DNA of 64,000 bases, from contig ML213525.1 of the NCBI GenBank assembly GCA_004369045.1, positions 65,789-129,788 of the forward strand, read 5' to 3'. Numbering within the stretch: the stretch's first letter is position 1; each line of letters starts with the position of its first letter. Positions 32,441-42,289 of this stretch are shown one piece after another. Made by a program: the position numbers and the translations under genes. The notes under the pieces were generated by a model, which saw only the letters and a list, made by a program, of their open reading frames with translations, ran no database searches and was not told the origin of the DNA. This stretch comes from Heliocybe sulcata (Eukaryota > Basidiomycota > Agaricomycetes > Gloeophyllales > Gloeophyllaceae).

Positions 32441-34540
32441 AGAAGGGAGGAGGGGGGATCTGGTGCGGAGGGGTGAACTGTCGAGTGCTGACCTATGCAA
32501 ACATTTTGTTCGTTTTATGCTTTCCTCTTTACCTTCGTATGTCTGCCTACGTTATATGCAATCTCTATGTCTATGTCCTCTCGTGATCCAGCTCAGGGAC
32601 CGCGGGTTCTGCGAGCCACGGCCACGTCAGCGTCGCCTATCTTCGCTACAAGGCAAAAGCACTTGCCGAGTCTGGCCTTGTGGCGATCGAGACCAGGGTG
32701 CGTCTAGCGGCCTCACCACAAGCACCCTCGCAACGCGTACTAATGACCAAGGTCGCCTTGTGTCTGGAGCACGAGGCTACTGGACTTCTCATGATTGATG
32801 CAGGACGGCACGTTCTGCCCGGTGAGACGTCCACCTTAGGTTGGGTCCTGTGGGCGAGCTTCGTTGACGGACCGCTGAGAACACTGCTTCGCACACCTTC
32901 ATGTCGGCGCACCCTCGGAGTGGTAGCGCAGGAACTTGCGTATGGTGTTTTCTTTTCATATGGGCATTTGTTGACCTTAGGCCACAGCGCCACATGAGTG
33001 TCACCTGCCTTCACCGCAAGGCAAAGGGCACTTACCGAGTCTGCTCCTGGAGGGGACCGAGACCGTCAGACGCGGGCATCATGAGTAGCTCCCTCGAGGC
33101 GCAATAATGGTCAGCGTGGCCTCGCATTCGCGAAGATGAGCGGATAGTGGTTATCCTCGTGTTCGTCTGGTAGGCATCGCTCTGGAAGCTGTCAGATGTG
33201 GTAAAGCCGTTACTCGACATGGACTCTGCTAGCAGCTCACCCTCGTCCATGTTTTCCTAGAAAGTCCACGGCGGCTGGTAATTGGAGCCACAGGAGGAGG
33301 ATAGGCTGCAGTGTGACACGTCCTCGAGATCTTTCGGGAGAAGGGGCCCGAGCTCAGCCTTGGCTTGACCAGTCTGGATGGTATCCCACCGCCAGGTACG
33401 CACACTGCGCACACGTTCCTGAACCAAGACTTGTTTCGGTCCTATTAATCCATGAGCTGTCTTGCCCATCTTCGCGTATGGTACAGATGCTCACGCGTTA
33501 CAGATCGCGTGCCCGACAGTGGGGGCGCCTTATGACCGGCGCAAACCTCAATCTGTACGCAGAATCCAGGACGAGTGGAACATGGGCATTCCACGCACTC
33601 TTCCTCTTAGCACCGGATTTTCTATGTGTTGGAGCATAGCCGAGATAGCAACGTTCGAGGAGAGCATTCCTCCACTTATGAAAAATGTTGGATGGCATCG
33701 ATTCGGCTCGCTGTCAGATTTTCGATTGCATGATATAGTTCCCATACCTACGCACTTCTTCCACAGAGATCCCCACTCCCTTGGTTCCATGCGATAGCAT
33801 TTTCCGTTGCCATACGCATTTTTCCCCATCGTCTTTGCGACCAACGTATGAGGCTCCAGCTCTGAGGCTCTCCCTACAAGGTATCTTCTTCGTGACGCCC
33901 CTCCAGCCCACAACTCGTACGCCTAAGCTCTGGCCACAAATATTCAAGCTTGACTATGGAGCACACGTCCTGCTTCTCTGATTTGCGGCGAACGCGCTTT
34001 GGGATTCTGGCAATGCTCGCATTTCTCGACGCCCGGTGAATCAGGGCGTATCCACATTTTCGTTTTGAACCGCACCGGACAGTAGCTCTTACAGGCGAAG
34101 AGTAAGGCTGTCGGAAAGACCCAATACTAAGAACCAGAGCGCAGTGAGTCAGAACGCCGCGGCGGTGTAGAAACTAGGACACAAATGCCGTATTTGGCAA
34201 AAACCAACGCGGACCCAATAAGCGGACCCACCTATCCAGAGAGCATCTAGCTAAGGAGCCTGTAGTGGCCTGACCATTTCCTGTAGTCTCAGGCAGATTA
34301 ATGTATTGAAAGGTTAATCGGCTGGATATAAGTAAAGAGGACTGATTTATCAGGGAACTCGTAAACAGGGCTCCTTATATACTACACACACACGGATTGA
34401 CCAGAATATTATGGAAAGTACCACCGAGTAACCTGAGTAATCCATCTAATCCTACAATGTACTACGATTGAGACTCCACATACGCGTACGGTACGTGTGG
34501 CTCTGCACGCAGACGGCCGAGATGCCTAGAATCACGTGAG
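32441..34540. other. no supported gene
   Basis: Several unrelated frames of 60-120 codons. The stretch 32640-33000 on the plus strand (ASPQAPSQRVLMTKVAL) resembles 38940-39040 (VSPQAPSARYMVTAIMV) and may be a decayed second gene of the g block. Confidence 0.35.
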
Positions 34541-34669
34541 TCACGTGCTGGCATCTATAAGTGCTTGGTTCTATCACTGCGAAAGGCTGCTGTATAAGCG
34601 AAAGAGGTTTTTCGTGGCTCCTGCCAAGAGCATATCTCGCTTATGGAACATCTCCTTTTCTATTCTCAA

Positions 34670-35850
34670 CATGAAGACTAAAAAATGGACCTTGATTTTG
34701 AAGGGCGCTGGGGAACTTGGCATTAGCATTGGTCGACCAGGGTAAGGCCAGCCCGGGCGATCAGCTTCAGCATCTGCTAAAACACGCCTTGCGTTAATTC
34801 AGAAGTCTGAATGTGTTGAGTTACAGTAGACACACCTTGTTCAGTCCAAAATATGTCTCACTGACGCTGCTGAGTTGTAGTATACGGAGAACGCCAGAGC
34901 AGGCGCTTTCCACGGCGCGCACTGAGTGCCAAGAACCATCAGAACGTCGGAGCCGTCTTCTCGCAAGGAAGATACTCAGAAGGCTTTGAAGTAGAGCTAC
35001 CGTCGATGCGCAGTATCCGCGATGACCCCGTTTAAGACAAGCGCGGAGGAGCCATTGATCGCATACCGTTGGTATATTGAAGGTTATATTGAACAACCCA
35101 TCCGGACTGCGAAAGATGCCAGAGGGCATACTGGCCTATTTGTGGAGAAATTGAACGAGCAAGTCAAGAAGGGACTAAGTAGCCGTCTTCATCGGCCGCA
35201 CGTAGCAATTGAAGACCAGTTGCCGAGATCTCGAGTCAACCGAGATGAGACAGGTACTATCCTGTCTCTTAAGCCTTGCGCCACAAAATAGTAAGTCTCC
35301 GACCTCACCTAGACGTCCCGGGCAATGAGCATAACTAGGCTGGGTCATGCATCCGTCGCTGTCAGCAGAGAGCAGGTCAGAGCCTTGCTAGGCCCCACCG
35401 GCGTATGCATGACCCAGCTTAATTAATCTCATTGCGTGTGACGTCTAGGTGCATGATCTTGAAAGGCATAGCCGGAAAGCGGGAACTGGCAGGATATGGG
35501 AAGTATCTTTTCAAGCCCGAGAGTTCGACTTGAAGCGCCCGTGTTCGACGATGAAAAAATCAGCATCGTCACTTCCTATGACCATCCGACTCCTCGCGCT
35601 CGTGCAGCGCGCACAGCCTCTTGAGAAGTGCGGCATGTCGGGAGTATTGAACATAGAATTGGCTCGGTGTACTTCTCAAGTCATTTCGATGGCATAAGTT
35701 CCGAGGAACAGATCGCTCGGAGTCAGGCTCGCTCCTTGGAAAAGCTTTGGCCTTGGTACCAAGTATGGTGGAACTTAGAATTGCCAGTGGGCTTCGTGGA
35801 AGGACAAGAGGTCGGTTCACAGCGCAGCGACGCGAAGTGCCGCGTCGCAT
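34670..35850 (+). pseudogene. decayed LG/TIPFP family member (e type)
   Basis: The frame at 35022-35291 contains LFVEKLNEQVKKGLSSR and EDQLPRSR..ETGTI, aligned with the VKKGLGDQ..TIPSP exon of gene e. Farther on, 35680-35830 (SSEEQIARSQARSLEKLWPW) resembles its last exon. Between the two lies a MITE-like insertion. Exons 1 and 2 are not clear (possible start MKTKKWTL at 34672). I consider it a broken copy. Confidence 0.5.
35306..35451. mobile_element. MITE-like element with long terminal inverted repeats
   Basis: About 146 bases bounded by imperfect inverted repeats of about 47 bases. The left end starts CACCTAGACGTCCCGGGCAA and continues to CTGGGTCATGCAT. The right end is its reverse complement with several mismatches, starting ATGCATGACCCAGC and ending GACGTCTAGGTG. 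No coding capacity. A clear target duplication is not visible. It sits between the third and fourth exon remnants of a decayed family gene. Confidence 0.7.
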
Positions 35851-35861
35851 GAGAGCACGAT

Positions 35862-35918
35862 CACGTGATGTTTAGCTTCCGCGTCAAGAACGCGTATAGG
35901 GGGTATTAGTTTTCGTCT
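35862..35918 (+). promoter_or_regulatory. CACGTG...TATAGGGGGTATT element
   Basis: CACGTGATG, then TATAGGGGGTATTAGTTTTC, a diverged copy upstream of the decayed f-type gene. Confidence 0.45.
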
Positions 35919-36529
35919 TGTACCACCACTTACCGTCCGAAATATGCCAAGCTCAAGACCTCTAATAACTGAAACGAGTAGATCCAGAAAGATTTTATTC
36001 TCAATGATCCCTCATTGGTCTCATTGCTGTCGCGAAGCAAATATACCAGGAAAGAGGTATACGTACATCCTCACAAGACGACCTATTTCTTGCACTAACT
36101 CGCAGAACAGAGTAGACTTGCAGACCTCCATGTGACAAGTAGACTTCTACATTCCCGCAGGGACGTGGACAAGTTTACTTAGGGAAGAACGGATCACGAC
36201 GCTCTCTGGAAGGGATCCGTGGCACGATGGGCGACCAACAAAGGTCCCCGAATGTCGCCAGGGACCTTGGAACGCGATCACATTCACATTAATAACATCA
36301 GACGATAACATGCCACCTTGCTGTTGTGCGTCTAGCCCCGTCGATAATGACATAAGCACCCACCCGAGCCCATAAGCACCCATATAAGTAGCGGCGGTAA
36401 GGTGGGGAGAAAGGAAGAAGCCGATGTTACGCTCCAATAGGCGATAAAAAACGATGCGTAGATTGATAAGCTGATGCAAGACCAATACGCATCAACAAAC
36501 CTCTCTTGCCCGCCTACCACCACCTCCTC

Positions 36530-37087
36530 AATACCAATACCGTGCCACATACTCCGTGCGTTCGAGTTCTGTACTTCCAGCTCTAGATACCGCCGTGCCG
36601 CTTCTTTCATCACCATCACATTCCGACAATCCACCAGATATTAATGGACGCTGCTCGTCGCCAGCCCGTGTCGGTGAGTGGCATTGTCAACCTAATACTT
36701 TTTATCGATATCGAAGAGGCCCTGTTAGGATGTGAAGAAGAAAGAGAGGAAGCGAGTGAAGAAGAAGGCACCAGATACTGAGCGCTCGTCTGTCAACCTG
36801 ACAAAGCAACACCCAGTGTCCAAGCCTCCGCTGAACCCCATGGAGATCAGTACCATACCTTTCCCAACCGGCGAGAGCACCCGTGTCATCCATTCCACGC
36901 CCGTCAGGAACATCGGGAACTACTTCTGGGTCGACTCGTAAGCTTCTCGTTCATCGCTCCTCGATGCTAGGCAGAAGATATCTGACACGTTGTTAGCGTA
37001 TGCGAGCGCAGAAGAGCGCGAGAACGTGAAGCTGAGGCGCGGTTGGAAGGAGGTGAGGATGGTCAGGCCGGCGAGGCATCGGGGTAG
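36530..37087 (+). pseudogene. decayed f-type LG/TIPFP family member
   Basis: Exon 1 is largely deleted, and exon 2 (about 36578-36677) has an in-frame stop, yet keeps ILMDAARRQPVS and the GTGAGTGGCATT donor. Exon 3 (36729-36937, 209 bases as in f) is open: KKKERKRVKKKAPDTE, VSKPPLNPMEISTIPFPTGE, NYFWVD. Exon 4 (36997-37087) is open and full-length (CERRRAREREAEA..GGEDGQAGEAS). A shorter protein starting at an internal Met in exon 3 (36732) is possible but I think unlikely. Confidence 0.65.
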
Positions 37088-37669
37088 AGGGCCGTGACGA
37101 TCCATTGCCTAAGTTATTCATGATGAACCAAGATGACTTTCGTGAATGTCGTGCCACGCACCTAGATACTATTGAGTCGTTGTCGAAGGCGCTAAACTTG
37201 AGAATACTTACGGCAGAACAATTTCACGATTCAAAGTAGCGAAGGGGAAGAACTGGAGGTCTGTACCCGTACATGCGGATGTCAGCGGAGGGGATGCAGC
37301 CTGTCGCCGACATCGGCTTTGTGACGGCCAATAGATACTCGCGTAGGTCATCCGGGTAGTCGACTGTAGGTCGATGGTTCCTGCTGCGCTCCTACAGGCA
37401 GTCTTCGACCGCCAATCGGCCAGACTTCATCTGTTATCGAGAACGCCGTGAGTGTCGAGACCGCGAGCAGCATGGAGAATGCCACCGGCCTCAGGGTCTG
37501 GTTGCATGCGCCCGTCAGCTACAATTACCCGGCCTCATGTTTTCACCCTCAGCAGGTCAACAAACCAACGCAGCATCAAAACACTGGACGAATTAGAGTT
37601 AGGGTCGGGGCGATACCATACCACCGGTGATGCGAGAGCAGCATCGTGTGAAGAGATAGGGGGAATCTC

Positions 37670-37790
37670 GATAACACGAGGCGGCCCATCAGCGAACATA
37701 CGGGGCGTCGGTGGGTTGCTCGTCGTCCGCGACGACGTTGAGTGTACTTTTCGCAATAAAAAGTTGACAGTCGTGTTCAGTAGTTTTGCT
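37670..37790 (+). promoter_or_regulatory. promoter block of gene g2
   Basis: GATAACACGAGGC (37670-37682), then CGTCGTCCGCGACGACG and TTTTCGCAATAAAAAG, almost identical to g1. Confidence 0.5.
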
Positions 37791-38088
37791 TCAAGTAGGA
37801 GCAACTTGAACGAGCCGAATCATTAGAGAAAATAAGGACAAAATGGCCAAAGTGACTTACGGGGCGCTTTTTCACTTTGCTTCCCCGGCGGGACTTCCCG
37901 CATCTTTCGCTTCAGCCGAGACGTCTTCTCTTCCGCGACCATCTGGACGTTCGGAACGTCGGACTGAATCGGGGACTGTATAGAATAAAAAGGCGGTCTT
38001 CAGCTCAAATAATTCCCCCATCTTCACCGCTGCCCACCGTCGCCGATAGCGATATTACAGTTTCCGCCGCCCTCGTATCGTCTCAGAC

Positions 38089-38663
38089 ATGCCTTCGGAT
38101 ACTCGTCCTCCTCTGTCTAAGGTCCCTTCGGATCATGCTGCGACCGCCCCGGACGTACCGGCCGGTGGTGCGGTCCCCGCCGTTGGGTATCCCGACAAGA
38201 GAAGGCGTGGACTGGAGGTACGTTCACATCAACCTGTGCATCAACATTACCGGCATGGACTGACCGTACGTTCTAGTTGCCTAGGGAGACTGTGTATACC
38301 ACTCCTGCGAAGACCCGGAAGCGCAGCATTGGCGATATCAGAAAGGAGATTGAAGCTATGCATCCGGGTTTCGTGAGTACTAGAGCCGTGTTCTTTGTTG
38401 TCCACCTACTATATATCCTGACGATTCATAAGTTTCCCGTGCCGGTGGCCTCTCCGCCCACACCTGAATATGAGGAGTTCGACGAAGACGCGTTCTACTT
38501 CGACGGCCACGCCGAAGAGGAGAGAGGGCGTGTTCAGACGTCCAAGGCTTTGGGAACAATCCCCAAGTCCGCGACCATCGCAAACCCAAGCATTGTGCCC
38601 AGCGCCGAGAGCGCGGATGGCAAGGCCACGGCAGAGAGGAAGGGGAAGCGTACTGATGCTTGA
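38089..38663 (+). CDS. small three-exon gene g2, distant LG family member
   Basis: Unrecognised 151-residue protein with exons 38089-38217, 38277-38372 and 38433-38663 (129, 96 and 231 bases). Exon 1 contains APDVPAGGAVPAVGYPDKRR. Exon 2 is nearly the same as in g1 (LPRETVYTTPAKTRKR). Exon 3 contains FDEDAFYFDGHAEEERG, KALGTIPKS and IVPSAES and ends KRTDA. Exons 1 and 2 are nearly unchanged from g1; exon 3 has more changes and a one-codon length difference. Acidic-then-basic composition, no secretion signal. Confidence 0.65.
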
Positions 38664-40540
38664 AGGAGGGACGAGGGGGGTTGAAGGAGCAGTGGGATGG
38701 CGTTCGCTTGATATATGAAAACCTTTCATTCGTTATATTCTCTTCGTTACCGTGTTTCGCACATGTCGTTTATGCTTCGCCCTTATTATGCCTATGTGAT
38801 ATGCCATGCCTATGTCTAGATCATCGTTCCGAGTAGTCCTGACGGCCGTAAGGGTCGTCCCACATCGTCATATTAATTTCCAGCCATTGAAGACCCAGGG
38901 CAAGCGTGCGCTTGCCGGGTCTCGTCCTGCGCCGAGCGAGTTCCGTGATGCTTTTAGGGTGTCGCCACAAGCACCCTCCGCAAGGTACATGGTCACGGCC
39001 ATTATGGTAATGCGTCTAGAACATGAATCCGATAACGATTGTCGGTATGCGTCCATGACTGGAGAGCTTCTCTGCCTGGGCACACTGCATATCACCACGG
39101 TCCAATGCGGTAGGAGCATTACCCAAGATGGAGATATCGTAACATACCTATGTCTGCATTGGGAAGCGTTATGGTGGATGTCCTGTATAGCACATGCAGC
39201 TTATACCCTGCTCTTCAAGCGTCAAGCATAGTCTCAAGCTGGCAGACTATAACAGAGGAACGGTCGCCGCACCCATTTACCGTGACCTGCCTGGACAAGG
39301 ATCACTATGGCATCTCAGGAGGATGTAAGGCGCCGCCCTATAGATAAAGACTCAAATGCACATACTTGTCGCTCATACGGTCGGTCGCACGCTTCTCTGC
39401 CTCAAATGCTCGACGTAGCTCTCGTGGCGTTCCTGCTATCCTCTATTCCTGGATTCTCAGGCTCTGTTCACTGCTCGGATGGAGAGCCTGCTTCGGTGGC
39501 CTCATCAAACCGAGAACGGCAGCTTATTATCTGGTGGACAATAGTCTCAGAGGTCAATCGCGAGAGCGCAGACCGCCAAACACTTACCTGTTGCTCAGCA
39601 ATCCTCTTTCAGCTCACATCCATACTCTGCGATAAAGTTCAGTCTCCCTGGTGCGTTTTGGTTCGATTGAAGGGGGTTCCTGGCGGTGCATCCGTCGTCG
39701 CATTTATTTTTCTGTCGGCTGCCTATACCTCAGCCTTCGCGGCACTCTTGCATTGGAACTAGCCAGTGTCCTCCGAGGCGTCATATAGCAAGCCATAGCA
39801 AACGGTGGTCACATACAAAGAGAAGCGATGTACCAGATACCAGAACCAAGCTAGAGAGTGACGTCGCGTGCTCAAAGAAAGAGACACAGCCGTTTCGGAT
39901 ATTACCTCCAACTAGATGTCCAGCGATACCGCCTGGGTTCTCTCTCCCTTGCAACTTCAGATTTATCAAAATCAACAACCCATAATTAAAGAGGTGTATT
40001 TTCAACTTTTACAACGAAGGAGAACCGAACCCTTCGACTTTCAAAGTGGCCTTGTAGCGAGGACGTCCTCGCTCGGCATCTCCCGATACGCGTAGGTTCG
40101 AAAGTCGAAAACCCAATTACAACCGCCTTGCGACATACTCCTTGAAAGAATGAAAGGACAGAGGTTTGTTGCTATACATGTTCTTTAGCCATGATAAAGC
40201 ATCGATGCTATAATTGTCTTTGTCCTCAACCTGTACCAGCGTCTAGGCCTCACTCATATGAGTACTCACAATTTAAAGCTAAGTCTCAAGGTATGGATGC
40301 CCGGGCTCCGTCCTACCCAGCGCGTCGCAAGGTTAATGTGGCATTGCTTCCCGCATAGGTATGTGGGCGGCCTGCTAGTTAAAATCTCATACGTCGCTGA
40401 ACCCGCCGTTACTCAGGTGGCTGCATGTTAAAGAGGCGATGCAGACGGGTAACAACGTCCCTTACAACGTTACAACGTCAGGGGTTCGTCTTACAAACGT
40501 CCAGTAACTTGAAGTGTCGTCTAACATGAATGGTAAGTAA
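38664..40540. other. no supported gene; contains a nested palindrome
   Basis: 38870-39760 is the tail of D2, with a frame at 38806-39231 that has no intact partner in D1. Around 40033-40109 a TTCGACTTTC / GAAAGTCGAA pair flanks a perfect 16-base palindrome (40057-40072). Confidence 0.4.
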
Positions 40541-40542
40541 TC

Positions 40543-40593
40543 AGCCTCGTGTTCTTGTCGCATCTTATCGCCACTGATCCGATAACACGAGGC
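40543..40593. promoter_or_regulatory. GCCTCGTGTT/AACACGAGGC inverted repeat with the g-promoter motif
   Basis: A ten-base perfect inverted repeat with a 30-base loop. Its right half is part of GATAACACGAGGC (40581-40593), identical to the motif before g1, g2 and g3. It lies about 130 bases upstream of the next gene. A TATATAA box is at about 40655. Confidence 0.5.
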
Positions 40594-40721
40594 AGGGTTC
40601 TTTGTGGCAGATTTGCCACATTTGATGAGGGTCGCGCTCGGCTAAACCAATCCTCGTATATAAGCTCACCCGTCGTCGCGTTTCGTTTATTTCAACTATT
40701 GACTCACTCACAACCGCCGCC

Positions 40722-41808
40722 ATGTCTGCAATTCTCGATATCTTCAAAGTCAAACCTTTCGACATTGCGCCCGTCCTAGCTGGCTGGGAAGACGGCCCGC
40801 ACTTTAGCGGGAAACCGAAGAAAGACCCGCCGGTGGCGCAGTGGCTCGACCTCATCAAGGCGGGCTGTGTCCAAAGACAGGTCCCACAGGAGTACTGGCA
40901 TGAAGTGGCGCAACATTTCATGGGGAAGAAGGCGAGGAAGCGGTTTGAAGCCGTGACGAAAGTCCTGTACGAGATGAACGGGGAGAACTATAGGTGGACA
41001 TGGAAGAAGTTCAAGTTATTGATGGCGAATGTTGGGTGTGAGTGGCACTCGACCTCTTATGTGTTGTTGATGCTCATAGCGCGGCTGGGGCTTGTGTAGG
41101 GGACATTGACCCGAAGAAGAAGGTGGTAGTCCAGCCCCCCAAGTCGACGTCCTCAGGGACATCGTGGTTGACCCTTCGGAGAAAGTCCAGCTGGGAATTC
41201 GTAGAGTATCCCGCGGAGAAGCCCAAGCATCCCAGATCTCAGTCCCAATCGGACCTCCCAAAGGCTTCCTCCTCCTCCTTCAAGCCTAAGCTACCCACCC
41301 GCAGCGCATCGTCGTTCCTCCCCTGGACTCAGCCCAATCCGGACGACTCTAAACCCACCAAGGCCGTCATAGTGAAACCCAAACTCGACGACAGCAAAGC
41401 CACGCCAAGTACTAGCATGTCACGCTTCTTTGGCCGACCCGTACAGACCGAGCCAGTGTCCTCCAACCCCCGTACGCCCTTCTTCACTACCCGTCCTTTC
41501 ACCCGTGCTAACACTTCACCCTTGTATTCGCAGTCACCGACGCCATTGTGCAGGCACCCTTATGGCTCTTCATGGCCGTCGACATCCTCGAGACCCTCAG
41601 CCAAGAATACCCCAGCGCCATAAGCGCTCTGTCCGCCGTTCTCATCATCGCTGGAAGCATTCCCGCTATTCCTGCCGTCACTACCGGCGCTGCTGGTGCC
41701 TTACTCGCGACGCATGCTGCCCAGACGGCTGGTGCTGCAGCTGTCAGCTTTGGGACGTGGTTGAAGACTAGGGGTGCGGCTGACGGGAAAGGCGCTGGGT
41801 CCAAATAG
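40722..41808 (+). CDS. conserved hypothetical protein with hydrophobic C-terminal domain
   Basis: Exons are 40722-41037, 41100-41471 and 41534-41808, giving 320 residues. The first donor (GTGAGT after GTTGGGT) was chosen because it yields GWDIDPKK. Residues 1-110 form a compact domain with GWEDGPHFSGKPKKDPPVAQ, then W-L, YWHEVAQHFMG and RWTWKKFKLLM. I remember this as a domain of many agaricomycete hypothetical proteins, without known function. Residues 110-230 are Ser/Pro/Lys-rich linker. Residues 235-310 are hydrophobic and Ala-rich (ISALSAVLIIAGSIPAIPAV, ALLATHAAQTAGAAAV) and may form one or two membrane helices. The pattern F-x-G-K-P..DP..W-L faintly recalls capsid-like domains of retroelements, so an old domesticated origin is possible, but evidence is weak. 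Confidence 0.7.
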
Positions 41809-42289
41809 AGCTTGCGCCGTCAAGTTGCTTGGACATCCTTGTATAGTTATGTATCACTGGGGGATTAATGGAGGAAGTATGGCATATATGTATTTGTATT
41901 TATTCTGTTCGTATATTGTCTGAAGCATGTATTTATTCCGCCCACACACGCCGATGTTTAACTTCTAATGACACTTGACTTTCCAAGACTCTGCAGTCCT
42001 CGTTGACTCAGCATTGATTCCTGAGGCGCATTCCTTTCTACGTCACACCAGCGTACACATTCCGCAATTCCGGGTTGCCATAGCATACGTTCGTGTAAGG
42101 AATACAACACATCCAGTGTATGTACCCCATAGGACAATACGACGACGAGCACGAAAAAAGACCAAAGGAGGAACGAAGAAACAAAAGCTCAAAACAAACT
42201 CTACCCGCCAACTCTAGATACTGGTATAAAACGTACAGACCATCGCCTTGGAGGTATAGGAAGCATAAATTAATTCAAACAGCCACACC

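Larger units (their letters stand above)
31150..34210. repeat. third, diverged copy of the g-gene block
   Basis: Promoter, gene g3 and downstream sequence are similar in order to D1 and D2, but much more diverged. The segment at 34120-34200 (CCAGAGCGCAGTGAGTCAGA, then AGGACACAAATGCCG) matches 29370-29430. Confidence 0.55.
35850..39760. repeat. direct repeat block D2
   Basis: Second copy of 25050-29200, with a decayed f-type gene and gene g2. Confidence 0.75.

Noticed and set aside
1-40000. The LG/TIPFP loci as parts of a retroelement or large DNA virus-like element
   Set aside because: No polymerase, integrase, protease, capsid or packaging motifs were seen around them, and genes are intron-rich with individual promoters.
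40033-40109. tRNA gene
   Set aside because: A GGTTCGAA segment is present, but no T-stem, anticodon stem or acceptor stem can be formed around it.
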